Source: Sinonovacula constricta
Taxonomy: Eukaryota > Mollusca > Bivalvia > Cardiida > Solecurtidae
Direction of reading: 5' to 3'
DNA length: 64,000 nt
Assembly: GCA_007844125.1 (NCBI GenBank)
Contig: CM017570.1
Span: 49,873,687 to 49,937,686, forward strand
In this document: piece after piece, positions 51,449-62,990 of the stretch
Layout: every line of letters starts with the position of its first letter
How positions within the stretch are numbered: position 1 is the first letter of the stretch
The notes under the pieces: model-generated
The model's input: the letters and a program-made list of their open reading frames with translations, nothing else
Database searches by the model: none
What the model was told of the DNA's origin: nothing
Translations under genes and position numbers: made by a program

Positions 51449-51610
51449 CTGCCATGTTCGCCATGGTTGTAAATGACAGACTGGTACGTGTGTTGACTGG
51501 AGTTGTACGTTTGATTTATCGAGTTGTAATTGTTACCCGGTCCAATTGTGTCCATAGTGATGTGCTGAGGAAGGGCGGCAAGTTTTGTTTTCTCTAGCTG
51601 TCGCATTTTC
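51449..51610 (-). CDS. EGF/mucin-like membrane protein, juxtamembrane cytoplasmic exon
   Basis: A 162-bp exon between acceptor ccatattttag and donor gtaatatg, phase 2 in and 2 out, open throughout. It starts with a basic stretch (KMRQLEKTK), as expected just inside a membrane. It continues with Asn/Tyr/Gln-rich sequence holding YNSINQTYNSS and HTYQSVIYNHG. YNSI and YQSV fit the Y-x-x-hydrophobic sorting pattern. Confidence 0.8.
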
Positions 51611-51707
51611 CTAAAATATGGATAAAAACTTAAAAACAGTGATAGTTGTGTTGTAAACGGTGTAAGCTTAAATAGTTAAAAAAATAAAGTATTTGTAATA
51701 GTTGTCG

Positions 51708-51735
51708 AATTGTTGTTGTTGTTGTTGTTGTCGTT
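51708..51735 (+). repeat. (GTT)n microsatellite
   Basis: Short GTT run with one GTC, in the intron of the membrane-protein gene. Confidence 0.8.
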
Positions 51736-51826
51736 GTTAGAGGTAGTAGTATGCCTCTAATTATGTCAATAGAGACTGTTGACGATAGCGAATGGTGCAC
51801 AAAAATATGGTACTTGCAAGTAATGA

Positions 51827-51831
<5 letters not shown>

Positions 51832-51883
<52 letters not shown>

Positions 51884-51908
51884 ATATATATATATATCTA
51901 TATATATA

Positions 51909-51968
<60 letters not shown>
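51832..51968 (+). repeat. Compound (TA)n(GT)n microsatellite
   Basis: About 75 bases of TA repeats with a few tc changes, then about 58 bases of GT repeats. Open frames of Tyr-Ile and Cys-Val repeats across it are artefacts. Confidence 0.95.
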
Positions 51969-51972
<4 letters not shown>

Positions 51973-52179
51973 CTTAAGTTATAGCAAGTCGATGTCTACA
52001 TGCGTGCTACATTTGGCAGTCGTTGCTTTTAATAGTCATAGGTGATGGTTTTAAAACATAAAAAACACGAGTTCGATTTAAGGAAAGCATAAAAATTGGA
52101 AGCAGTAATTAACGTAAAGAAGAATACTTGTACGATTGGAGAGTTGTAATGATAGTTTGCATCTCACAAATGCACTCAC

Positions 52180-52264
52180 CAACACATACAGCCCATCAAA
52201 ATTATCAGGATGGCCACCAAGCCACCCAGAGACGACACAATCGCAATCAGAATTGTTGTTAATC
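52180..52264 (-). CDS. EGF/mucin-like membrane protein, transmembrane exon
   Basis: An 85-bp exon between acceptor tttataccag and donor gtgagtgc, phase 1 in and 2 out. It encodes about 27 residues, almost all hydrophobic (ILIAIVSSLGGLVAILI is the middle part), ending Met-Gly-Cys-Met-Cys-Trp. The neighbouring exon then supplies Lys and Arg. This is a single-pass helix with a positive-inside flank. The Cys pair at the inner face could be palmitoylated (inference). Confidence 0.85.
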
Positions 52265-52904
52265 CTGGTATAAATAAAAAAATATGTCAAAAGATATTAA
52301 AAAATTGAAATTTTAAATATTATAAAACGATGACATGATGCTTTAGGTTTGCTCACACTTGCTAAACAGTGCCGAAAAATATATAATTAAACGTGCAACC
52401 ATAAAAGACAGTTTTCACCGCCATTTTGTTACTATTTATATGCCTTATCTATATTCAGCGCATGTCTTGAAAATGTATGTGGCGATACTATCTAAATAGA
52501 CATTGTTTATTTTAAAGCTCGAACAGTGGAGCGATAGATTCCCAAACGATCGGCCATGTCAGCTTACATAATCTAATCAGTATAAAGTAAGAGATAGCCG
52601 ATTGGCCTTCTTAACCCAAAAGAACATTTGCATTTTTTATGATACTGTTTGTTAGCCTTCGAGGCAGCCAATTATAGCACTGCAAAGATAATATTTTGGA
52701 GGGGTCGCAGTTACGTACAAATCCAGGAACGGCACAATTATCTTCATGCAAGAGAAACATTTTTATATCCATGCACCCGTAATGCGTGAGTGTGTGTCTT
52801 ACGACGCATTGTCATAAATATAGAAACCAGAAGATACAGAGTACCCATTAAATTGCTTAGAGTATTCATATTATTATTTGTTTGTTTTGGGTTGTTTTTT
52901 TTAA

Positions 52905-53135
52905 GTGCATCGCAGTGACCATTTATGATAATTATAGAAACGCCCAACTTTTTTATAGAAGAAGACTCCAGACAAATGTCTGGGTAGAACCACCGGCGCA
53001 CTGCAAGTCAACTGAAAGACATTCTTACATTAGGTCTTTTGCCCCGAACGGTACTCGAACCCACGCGGTGAGATATTAAGCAGTCAGACGAGTTACAAAT
53101 CGGCGAATTCATCACTATGCCCCGAACGCCCCAGC
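52905..53135 (-). mobile_element. SINE family 1, minus-strand copy inside the gene's intron
   Basis: Read on the minus strand: gcatagtgatgaattcgccg (box A side), gtgggttcgagtacc (box B), gccggtggttctacccagac (body) and ctataattatcataaatgg (tail). It lies between the stalk and transmembrane exons and is followed by an A-rich stretch. Confidence 0.75.
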
Positions 53136-53176
53136 CCCCATTATCATTTATATTTCAAACATTCTAAATACGCAAC

Positions 53177-53395
53177 CTGAAACATTCTCGTTCGTTGTTG
53201 ATGTTGTGGTTGTTGATAACGTCGATGTTGATGCCTTGGTTGGGGTAGCAGCCGTAGATACTTCAAATGGAGACTTCAATGTTGATGGCTTGGTTGGGGT
53301 AGCAGCTGTAGATACATCGAATGGAGACTTCAATGTTGATGGCTTAGTTGGGGTAGCAGCCGTAGATACATCGAATGGAGACTTCGTTGTTGACG
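53177..53395 (-). CDS. EGF/mucin-like membrane protein, Ser/Thr/Pro stalk exon
   Basis: A 219-bp exon, phase 1 in and 1 out, open throughout. It contains three near-identical 54-bp repeats, each giving 18 residues of the form KSPFDVSTAATPTKPSTL. A Ser/Thr run (STLSTTTTSTTNEN) follows. Such sequence is expected to be heavily O-glycosylated and extended, placing the EGF domains away from the membrane. The donor is GT followed by tgcg, weaker than its neighbours. The join to the transmembrane exon gives Ser-Gly-Leu-Thr in frame. Confidence 0.8.
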
Positions 53396-53762
53396 CTTTT
53401 TAAAAGTATATTGAAAGAAATATTATCAATGTCTATACTTTCAAATGTAATTAAATTATATTACAGGATACTTTATTGCTTTTAAATACTATCGTGTTAT
53501 GGCGCTTTGCAAATAGAGTTTAGAGAAAATAACATTCTTTTTTAGATATTGCATTCGCCTTTGTTGTTTGCATATGTCATTTGCTCTATCGTTTTATTTG
53601 GTTGTCGTGAACCTTTCACAGTAAAGTTTCTGTTAGGTCCGATAGTGGATGTTCCTTTTTAATGTTCCACCAAAACAAGACATTAAAACCCTGCCGAAAT
53701 AACATGCAGTCACGTATTAAAGCTATTATCTGTTCAACTTAAAAATGTCATTGTGACAAATA

Positions 53763-53768
<6 letters not shown>

Positions 53769-53848
<80 letters not shown>
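53769..53848 (+). repeat. (AAT)n microsatellite
   Basis: About 26 uninterrupted trinucleotide copies in an intron. Confidence 0.95.
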
Positions 53849-55450
53849 CGGAATTTTGTCTTAGAACAATATGACTTAAGCGTTTAAATATTATATACAA
53901 AATAAGGGAGGGGAAAACGGGATTTGCATATATATTAGTTGGAAGCGGAATTATATTTCAGGCGATTTTGCCTTAACGAAGTTCAAATGTATAACCTAAA
54001 TATATCTTTCTGTTTACTTTTTCTGTAGACTTACAATGTGATTAGATATAATATCAATCTGACAAAGATTTTTTTTTTTTTTCAAATTAACTTTTTATAT
54101 TTCATTTTAAAAGAGAATATTTCTCTGGCTGGTATGTTTCTTATATCATCGTAAAAGTTAATAATTTCAGTATTTTTTTACACTGAATATTTCTTGGATG
54201 ATACGTTTTATTAATCAGTTTGACTGAATTTTCTCTGGCAGAATTTTTGCCCTAACGGAAATATTACTTGGTTGATATTATTTGATAATTAATATTAATT
54301 TAATGTGGCTTGACATTTTTTCTGAGAAAACAGTAAAACTGGTACTGCGGAAAAAACGTAGCGGTCAGTTTACTAAATGTCATTTTTCACACAAATGTCC
54401 TCTCGCTTACTTAGATATGGCGTTTACATAGATACAACAAATTATATTTTATTTGATTTATGCATTTAAATGACATAATATACTGAATTACAACGGAATT
54501 TTAAATTAGGTTTCACACATTTTAACGACAAGTGGTTTTCTTCTGATACTGCTAATTAAGTCTGAGTTCGTATCGATAAAATTTGACTGTTATCCGATAA
54601 ATCATATGATATATGTATATGCCGTTAGCTAGATAAGTTATTGACACAAAAATTAATGCTATAAAAATATAAGAAATATATTCGATTTTCTTTAAATAAA
54701 AACCTGATGTAGTTTTGTGTGAATGGATTGAATATGAGTGTAGACTGTGAAAGAAGTTACAAATCTTGATCAAAGCTAGATTTATGCAAATAACATTGTT
54801 ATTGTTAATGGCAGGTTTAAAAGAAGACCGATTGCTGATTGATAAACAGTTCAGTACTTTACAATATCTAGCAAAGGGAAGTTCTTCAGAGAAATTCATA
54901 ACATGCAGTCTTACGTTAAATCAGTAAAGATTAATAACAACACTGAAACATTTGACACTAACACTAAAAGGCAAAATAATGAAAATCCATAGCTATTTAA
55001 CTTCATTGCCTGCTCTTTAGGAGTCCGAAAAGGGAAACATATACCCCCAAGTCATGGTGTCTCTTGCTCCATGACCTTGAATATTTTCTAATACAAAAGA
55101 ACAACAGTGACAAGAGTTTGGGACATTCTTCTAACCTATAAAATCAAAGCGATTCTTTATATAGATAACACTTACTATTGGCTGAGAATACACTTTCACT
55201 ACAGAATGTTTTGGACACTTTCATGGAATTATGCACATGATGGAAGCTTTATGCTAACATTGATAACACAAAATGTGTTTAGGTGCAAGGAATATATAGC
55301 GTATAGTTTTATAAATGAGACAAATCTAGATATAATGTATACAGCCAAATACCTAGGAATATATTTTTCCAAGTATCGTAATTTTAATATCGCAAAAAGA
55401 CCCCTCTGAGGAAGCTGAAAATGCAATTTATTATCTCTGTACTGTAATAA
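53849..55450. other. Intron-like DNA without recognised exon
   Basis: AT-rich, between the stalk exon and the last EGF exon. Open frames at 54,552-54,899 and 55,107-55,409 have no domain or splice support. The EGF exon's phase-1 end already fits the stalk exon, so no exon is required here. Confidence 0.5.
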
Positions 55451-55475
55451 ACAACGTCCACCTTCCTTATCATTA

Positions 55476-55605
55476 TCATCTTCATCATCGTCGTCGTCGT
55501 CGTCGTAGTTATCATTACCATCATCGTCATCATAATCAATATTATTATAATCATTATCATATCGTGATGATGATCATAATCATCATCACGACGTCATCAT
55601 AGGTT
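55476..55605 (+). repeat. ATC/TCG-rich trinucleotide repeat
   Basis: Imperfect cat, cgt and atc triplets (for example catcgtcgtcgtcgtcgtcg), ending with a small inverted atcgtgatgatgatcat block. Confidence 0.8.
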
Positions 55606-55649
55606 TAGATCCACGCGTAACTGTGCACACAAAAATCAATGATATTTAC

Positions 55650-55775
55650 CTTCACACGATTTATTTTTCGAATCAGTGTGTTTAAATCCGATATTACAGT
55701 CACAGTGCCAGGAGCCGTTTGTGTTAATGCAGGTCCCGTTATCACAAACCGTATGAGTTGTACATTCATTGATAT
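55650..55775 (-). CDS. EGF-like domain exon, intact
   Basis: A 126-bp exon, phase 1 in and 1 out, between acceptor taattttag and donor gtaaatatc. It encodes one complete calcium-binding-type EGF module: D-I-N-E-C, then Cys in VCDNGTC, the C-x-C pair in WHCDC, and a last Cys in KSCEG. All six Cys are present. Joined to the stalk exon it continues Cys-Glu-Ala-Ser-Thr-Thr in frame. This is the membrane-proximal EGF module of the protein. Confidence 0.85.
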
Positions 55776-56232
55776 CTAAAATTAAGCCGTGATTGAACTT
55801 AATATATCGTTTTATATTCCGCAAAGTATAGACAGTTTTGAACAAATACAGTTTTTAGCAATTACCAGTGATCTGTTGCTATTGTTTCATGACTTAAAAG
55901 TTGCTAGGAATATATGTAAAGGTACTTTAAAATTAAATTTTCAATTAAATTTGATCGAAATTACACAAATCACGAATTGATTCAGACGTAACAAACGCAC
56001 AATTACAACAATAATTTTATACAGTGGCATATACAATAATGAACTGAACGTAGTTATTTACATAAGAAAATTAGTTCCAGAAACTGTAGCTTCCTTCACT
56101 CCTTAAATTAAATAAAATATTAGCATCTTAAAAAGAACATTTAACTTTGATTTTGTTTAAAATTAGGAGGTTCTGTCGCTTCCCATTTAAGTGTGTTTTT
56201 TTCTTTATGTTTTATTTGTATCTTGGTCTTAC

Positions 56233-56283
56233 TCCACTGGTATCTGTGTTTGAAATTAGTTGTGTTCTGACATTCGTCTATAT
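56233..56283 (-). pseudogene. Truncated EGF exon remnant
   Basis: After acceptor tgtttcag the sequence gives D-I-D-E-C-Q-N-T like the exon at 56,673. The module then diverges after the first Cys (NFKHRYQW). A donor-like gtaaga follows after 51 bases in matching phase 1. Five of six Cys are missing. It may be a decayed duplicate or a rarely used mini-exon. Confidence 0.5.
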
Positions 56284-56542
56284 CTGAAACAAACGTGAAC
56301 TGTATACAAAATGTGTATGTGTTTATTATAGCAGTACACATCGTGAGATGCATCTATGTCCAACATCAATATTGTTGATAAACAGTGTTATTGTGTTTAC
56401 AATAACAACCAACATCGTCATCTGACATGTGAATTATTTTGTCCAGTGCCTGTGCATAGTTTGCTTTATGTTGCAGCACTCATATGGCTCTATCATAATT
56501 TCGTACATATGTACAAGATATATCATCGTGGCCGTATACTAC

Positions 56543-56673
56543 CTTGGCAATTGTACTGTAAGATAATGAGGTGGTGTTTTCATAGCCCTGAGGACAGTGA
56601 CAAATCCAGGATCCGGGTATGTTTTCACACCGTCCGTGCAGACAGGCGCCTGTGTTTTGACATTCGTCTATGT
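56543..56673 (-). CDS. EGF-like domain exon with a probable one-base loss
   Basis: Between acceptor ttgttttag and donor gtagtat. It encodes DIDECQNTGACLHGRCEN, then the W-I-C-H-C pair and GYEN. The last Cys (TGCCAAG at the end) is out of frame, because the exon is 131 bases instead of a multiple of three. Either one base has been lost in evolution or in the assembly, or a longer last loop using a Cys at about 56,519 is used. Confidence 0.55.
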
Positions 56674-57211
56674 CTAAAACAAATATCAAGTTTATGCAAA
56701 AAGTATTTGCCGTAGCCGTCCACTACTTAACAAACACGTCTATGTCTGGAACCAACATCAACATTACTGGTTATCAAATCATCTTCATTATATTAAAATA
56801 TTAAGCTGATAAATGCAATTTTTTCTGTAGTCGATTTATCTTTATCTGTGCATCGTCATTGGCCATAAATCACCATCACTGACTATAAATATCACCATTT
56901 GGAATTATAAAATATACGCCACAATGCATTGCTTTATTTTGACATGTCCTCTTACTTTTAAAACACTCCCGTGAAACAGTAATATTTACACCTATATCTA
57001 TTACACTTTGCCTTTTAACAAGAACTTATTTTACAAAGGTTAAATCGACAGAATTTTCATCAATTAGTCCAAGGTCAAAAGCAATTTCAAAGCAAAACCA
57101 CTTATTGAAAAAATAATTTGTTTTGTCTTGTTTGCAATTAAAACGCATCCTACACATTACCCCAGCCCCCAGATATTTTGTATTTTAACTTATGAGCTTC
57201 TAAAACATTAC

Positions 57212-57347
57212 CTTGGCAGTAATTTGGTGATTCACTGCTTACAAATCCAGTTTTTGCACTCACAATATATCGCTCCGTTTATAGACAAACAATTCGTAGA
57301 TTGTGAGACACATTCGTTGGAAATTTCACAGAGTTTATTTTCAGATT
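57212..57347 (-). CDS. EGF-like domain exon with a one-base insertion in an A-run
   Basis: Between acceptor ctttttccag and donor gtaatgtt, phase 1 entry. Cys 1-5 are in frame (KLCEISNECVSQSTNC and IYCEC). A run of five A residues (57,254-57,258 on the plus strand as T) then shifts the frame, so the GF turn and last Cys (NYCQG) appear in the next frame. Exon length is 136, one more than a multiple of three. Confidence 0.6.
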
Positions 57348-57948
57348 CTGGAAAAAGATGTGAACGGTAGTTAAATCACCACTCCGTATACTAAACTAGT
57401 AATTTTCTCAGTGGAGACGGTCATAAAACAACGTGTGTATGTGTGCGTGTATGTGTGTGCGTCAAACTTAAGTTTGATGACATATTTGATAAAAAGTAAA
57501 AGGGCTTATCATATTCCTAAGCTACAAGACAACATGAAAAGATTACAAGAAATGCCGGGCTATCATTTTGTTAAGTAGTTGCACTACTGCATTGCATTGT
57601 TTGTGTTTTTTTATCTGTTTCTTATTAATAAATCCTGCTCGAAGAGTCCTTTTCATTTATCATTGGGCTATAAAGAAAGAACTGTCAGTTAGCGATAATT
57701 TTCTTTGACAAAAAAAAATCGTGGTTGGATCTGTCTGTATCAATTATTTTAATTGCCTTTTGGGGAACTGCCAAAAGCATACATATAAGCGATTTTAGCA
57801 ATATTTTGTAAAAATTGTTTAGTTTTTTTTTCTGTTTCAGTGTTCAGTGGTTCAAAATAGCAAACACATTAAAATATTTAGATAACAAGTTATAAACAAT
57901 CTCAAAAAGAAATTTAAAAAAGCGACAGAAAATTAAATATAAATTTAC

Positions 57949-58097
57949 CATTAAACACGGTGAAATAAGTCTCGTTTATATTACTATTGAAGTTTGTTAT
58001 TGACCCCAGAACGCCATGTAACATAATTGCTGATACCGGAAGACCAAAACGTAACGTAAACATGACATCATAATTGGTATAATGATCTGCATGTGTC
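57949..58097 (-). CDS. Candidate coding exon, extracellular, unknown domain
   Basis: Flanked by acceptor attctttgcag (58,097; a second AG at 58,086 is also possible) and donor gtaaattta. It is open in the frame that leaves in phase 1, the phase used by the EGF exons. The translation includes YDVMFTLRFGLPVSAIML and INETYFTVFNG. The alternating hydrophobic pattern and an N-glycosylation site (NET) suit an extracellular beta-rich fold such as part of a SEA domain, but this is only a guess. Confidence 0.45.
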
Positions 58098-58109
58098 CTG
58101 CAAAGAATG

Positions 58110-59250
58110 AGTTTATATAAGAATAATATATATTTGTATTATATATTTGTTTTAAAAAGTAAAATATAAAGGTAAACATTATTAACTTGTTCTCTCAAAT
58201 CGCGGTGAATCAGATAGGAATAATGTAAGAAGTCCTTAAATTGTTCATTTCACACTGAATCAAGAGTTTTACTTCTGAATTCATAATATCTCATGAAATA
58301 CAAGACAAAACACCAAACAAACTGAACAAGTTATTACAAGTTTGTAAACAGCTAAACTTGTATTGTACAAGGAAATGTAAATTGCGGCTTTATGTTCAGC
58401 TTTGACTTTGGGAAGATACGCACTTTAATTTGTACGGTGTCGCCGTACTGCACTTGCTCGTCAATTTTATTAGCAGACACGAACGGGATGATAAACGAAA
58501 AGAAATTGCGCTTTTCTTAAGTTTATTGGGTACGTATATTCAAATTGTCCTGATAGCGGTCCAGAGATTCTTATTATCAACACAGTTAATAATTTACTAC
58601 ATATCCTCAATTCCTACTGTCAACAACGAAACAATTAAATTGACAACCCAATGGTTTTAAGTCATGGTTTATTGCTACGTGACCTTCAATATAATCAACT
58701 TTTGACAAAGCAATTAACTGTGATGTTGTTTACAAAGGATGTTTTTGGTAATTGTTGTTGTTTCTTGGCACGAGAAATTTGATACATTTTATCTCACTGA
58801 ACTTTTAAAATAAATTTACAAGCTTTCCTCACTGATTATTAACACTCGAGAATATGCTTTAAAAATTGCATGACACAACACACTCATACATATTTTAATT
58901 CATGTGGAAAGAATGCAGTTATTATACAAAATTTAATTTTCAGAAGACAAAGATTCTTAGTCATATTTATTAATCAAAACCATGACAGCCACTAATCTCA
59001 TATATAAACCTCTAGGATTGTCATGAACTGATACAAACCGTGCTTCTATTCCAAAAGATTATAATACCCTCAAACATAAACAAATGTTTCTAAACTATCA
59101 TGTTGATATTATTATTATTAAATTATTATATTAAATGAGCAATAAAATTACCATTCTTACCATCAATTATTCAAAGGTATAAAATTGAAACATAGGTCAA
59201 GGTCACAATAAGCGTATATTAGCGAGAGGTCAATAAGGCTATTTTATGTC
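58110..59250. other. Intron-like DNA without recognised exon
   Basis: AT-rich sequence with poly-T and TTATTA runs. The open frame at 58,430-58,660 on the plus strand has no supporting signals. Confidence 0.5.
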
Positions 59251-59254
59251 TTAC

Positions 59255-59405
59255 CTGTTTTATGTTTAAGACTGTTAAATACACGAATAGTTCCCTCACA
59301 GAGAGGGGCGGGTCGGTAGTAGCTTCGTCTGTGTTGTTTGAGAGGGCCGCGTTAATCTGGTAGTGAACAGGATACGACATAAATTTGCAAACTGTGTAAA
59401 GATGC
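59255..59405 (-). CDS. Candidate coding exon of the membrane-protein gene
   Basis: A 151-bp segment between a strong acceptor (taactttctctag) and a strong donor (gtaagaca), open in one frame only, phase 2 in and 0 out. It includes SYPVHYQINAALSNNTDEA and TDPPLSVRELFVYL. I do not recognise the domain. Its outgoing phase does not match the exon at 58,097, so another exon, an alternative site or an indel must lie between. Confidence 0.45.
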
Positions 59406-61555
59406 CTAGAGAAAGTTAAAGCCACTGGTATGGCAAAAGTAATAAATAAAATACTGTTTATGCCGTCTGGACAAAAGATGACTACTATAGCCACCTATAA
59501 AACGTATTTTTGTTTGTTTCACCTGAGACGAAACTTTGCTTTGAGATGTCAATGGAATAAATCTCAATGTGTATATATGGAATACTCACAGCAATTTAAT
59601 AGGCCTTGACAGATTCTCAACAAGGTTTATTTGTTTAATGCATCAAAACCTAAATCAATTTTTTGACAGTGTACAATGAAGCTAGTCAAAACAATTCATA
59701 ATGGCAACCGCTTGTTCAGTAAAATTTATTCTCTTCTAAATTTGTTGGGTGAAATGAACAAAAAACAACTGCAAAAAATGTAATGGCATAAACATTTTAA
59801 TCAATGGGTTATACGCAAAGATGATATCGTTATATGATTGGTTTTGAATATCTTGCAAAATGAAAAAGTGTAATTATCCTAGATCAAAATTTTTCATAGC
59901 ATTGTCACATTATTGTGTATTACTGTTTTCTGAAATTGCAAATAGAATTTACTTTGCTTTCATATTCATTGGCATTAAAATGGTTAACACTAATAAAAGG
60001 CATTTAATACTCGAGATTACATTTAATAACAAATTGTTGATACAGAAAGTTTTATGTTGATGGTTAATAATTATTATTTTGAAGTTATCATTTTACATTT
60101 GCATTAAGTGGTACGAGACATGCGGGTACAAAATTGCAATTTATTTAACATATGCCACGGGAATATTGAATGCAAAAGTGTTTGTTCGATTAAGCTGTTC
60201 TTAAACCGTGCTTTAGTTTTCGTGAAATGCATATACGTTAGGGAAATGTCATCATTATAAACTGACAACTATGTCAGACACTTTTCACCATTTCTTTGTT
60301 TGTGTAAGCACGCGAAATCACCAATGACACAAACACTGATCAGTTGTTGTTTGTGCTAAAGATGCCTCAATATTTGACACAGACTTATGGATTAAACTGA
60401 ATATTTTACGTTTACAGTCTGGTAGTAACAGCTTAAATAAATAGCTAAGTTTTATTTTACAGCATTTAACTTTGCAATAACAGCAACAATCACTATCATT
60501 ATATTGAAAAGGTTATGAATAGGATTATTGCTGCAGGTATAACACCAGTTAAACTGCCAACATACTACTTCTTAATGCGGCGTTGTTCGGTGCAGAAAGT
60601 AAACACAGCATGATCCATACATGCACTCGAACTTTGCTCGAAGCAATTATAAGTGAACGAGCAAAGATACAGCAAAAGATAAAAAACAACAAACAATCAT
60701 TGTAGGACCATGGTAGCCTAGTTTACCTTTGCTGTCACTAATTCTTTTATGTTCCCGTCGCTTAAATCAGTCACTGATATAAAAGTAACGTGGCCGACGT
60801 ATGTATGGTTCTCTGGAATTATTAAAATATGTCATGACTATAACAGGACTGTGTTACAATTGATTTAACGGACAACATTTTCTTCGATGCAATCATCGAC
60901 AGCAACAAAAATGATCAACAATAATTATCATCCTTTACAAAATTATTCTTTTGTTCAGTGTGAACAAGATATCGATAGTCTTACCACCCTAAACAAAATG
61001 CCCCACATCAAAATGATTTTATCATCAAATGTCACACATTATATGAAACTGTTTAATCCATATATGGTATATTAATTTTTCAGATTATCAAACATTATCT
61101 GTAACTCCATTTTAATATTATCAGTACACATTGCATGTAGTCGTTTTATTTATTTAATACATTTGTATAATTATAAGTTGAGTTGAATAAACCATTTAAT
61201 TATTACAGTTCATAGGTTTTGATAACTTATCATTGGCACGATCTTTTTTAAGTTAATAAAGTTAAAGTCGCAAACGAATGGAGGTCAATGAATATTCAAG
61301 CTTGACAAGCAGATGGACATACCAAACCATGACAACAAAAGGGAGAATTGTATCAGCTCTCACTCAGGTATTAGGAAAATCGAAAATATGGGATAAACGC
61401 TACGTCAAGCTGCAAAATGTTTAATGTATGTGGCCGGGCGACCTACTGCCCCCATCCCCCTTCTCGCCAGTCACTGTAGAGTTAGTCCCTAAATGTCTAG
61501 GCAAAATAACATGTGACCAAGCTGCGGGCTTTATGTAGTACTGTAGAGTGAGGAG
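59406..61555. other. Intron-like DNA without recognised exon
   Basis: AT-rich, short open frames only, no repeat structure noted. Confidence 0.5.
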
Positions 61556-61629
61556 ACCTTAGAATTAGAAAAACAGTTTGCAGAAGTCGTCCTCAGGAAT
61601 GGCGGGATTCCAAATGACGGCGAAGAAGA

Positions 61630-62030
61630 AATATTAAGCTTCTTCAACCGCAACGGCACGTTTCACGATCGTATCAACAATGCTGGTTTCAAACTCCATG
61701 ATCGGGTCATGAAACTTCAAAGAGCATGTTTGAGAAACGTTCATTTGCAAAAATAGTGTTATCATCTCCATGCACTTTGGATCTTTGACCGGCAAAGGTA
61801 CCATTCCATATTGCGACAGCTGCAGAAGAATGAAATGCTGTAAATAAGTCACTATATATGAATGTTTGGTCCTTTTGACCTGAAGGAGTCTTTTGACCGA
61901 GTAACCAGGAATGAACTTTGGTCCATAGGGAGACAAGGTGTGGACGAATAGGCATTACCTTCCCTGACATATATACCCATGCCATTAGCAGTATGCGAGT
62001 CAATGGACAGTACAATAAACCATTCAACGC
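61630..62030 (-). pseudogene. Possible decayed exon, two overlapping open frames
   Basis: Two minus-strand frames (61,936-61,634 and 62,027-61,707) are both long for this AT-rich region and higher in GC than the flanks. Phrases such as KFHDPIMEFETSIVDTIV and FIYSDLFTAFHSSAAVAIW could be parts of one protein split by a frameshift. I do not recognise a family. Confidence 0.25.
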
Positions 62031-62257
62031 GTTGCTTTTATCCTTGTGATTAACTGCCCCTTGAGTTCTGAACTAACGTGCAGATTTTCTGGGGTTGTAT
62101 TTATAGCTGACTGATTTGAAGACTGTATTACTAAAGTTAAAGTAGGAGTCTTGCATGGCATTGGTTTATGAATAAATAGGAGCTATACAATAGAATTGTT
62201 TCTTTGCTATGGCTCAACCATCTTAGAGACTCAATCACTTTACATAAAAAATCTTAC

Positions 62258-62411
62258 TTTGACATATATACAGTGGACTTTCCTTCGTCCCGACGTCCAT
62301 CCACATCGTGTGTTGGGGACACTACAGTTCCAGGATCCATGAAGATTCTGACATACGCCGCCGTGGGTGTACATTGGTTAACATAGCTTGCATTGAGACA
62401 CTCGTCGACAT
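62258..62411 (-). pseudogene. EGF-like domain exon broken across three frames
   Basis: After acceptor acattcaag the sequence gives D-V-D-E-C-L and a second Cys (VNQC) in one frame. GGVCQNLHGSWNC is in the next, and CPQHTMWMD with a last Cys (YICQ) in the third, followed by donor gtaagat. The order and spacing are those of one EGF module with two small indels. Length is 154, not a multiple of three. Confidence 0.6.
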
Positions 62412-62763
62412 CTTGAATGTAATATTAGGGGTGGTGGGGTCGGCGTAATTTTAACAGAGGTGTGTACAATGTCCGTATGGTTGGTTAATGTTGAAACTTA
62501 AAGTGCTTATTTCAAGAGAAGCGGAAAGCTCGTGGGTGTCAATCTGCAAAAGATTACCTTACTCTCAGATCAGTTAATGATCGGATACTATGTCCTTTTC
62601 AAATAATAATGCAAACGTAGATAAATATCGCGTTTTTTAAATGTTGTGCCATGTTTGTTTTCCGATCACTCCCCTGCGCCGCCAAATTTGCAAATGTGTG
62701 TACATCAACATTTCTGAATAAGTTCCCATGTTGACATTATGCTGATGTCTTAGTTACTCACAA

Positions 62764-62990
62764 GTGGCGGTCGTGGCGTAGAGGTAAAGTCGCCTGATTT
62801 GACAGCTTCGCCTCCCACTACGTGGGTTCTAGACCCTACGGTGCGAAGGACTTAATTGGAGAAGGTTTTCCAGCTGATCTGCGGTGTGCCGGTGGTTCTA
62901 CTCAGATATCTGTCTAGGGTATTCATCCACAAGCTGACGTCGCTATAATGATCATAATTGGTCGCTGCGATATCTCTCAAACTAAAAGAT
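62764..62990 (+). mobile_element. SINE family 1, best-preserved copy
   Basis: Box A-like gtggcgtagaggtaaagtcg, box B-like gggttctagaccc, body ttttccagctgatctgcggt with gccggtggttctac, and tail cgctataatgatcataattgg. It lies in the intron between the two leftmost-transcribed EGF exons seen here. Confidence 0.75.

Noticed and set aside
51751..51984. Plus-strand frames with Tyr-Ile and Cys-Val runs.
   Set aside because: Generated by a TA/GT compound microsatellite.
53206..53403. Plus-strand frame with VGVAAVDTSNGDF-type repeats.
   Set aside because: It is the antisense of the stalk exon. The minus strand has matching splice sites and phases, the plus strand does not.
54552..54899. Minus-strand 115-codon frame as an extra exon of the membrane-protein gene.
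   Set aside because: Composition is that of AT-rich intron, and the flanking exons already join in phase without it.
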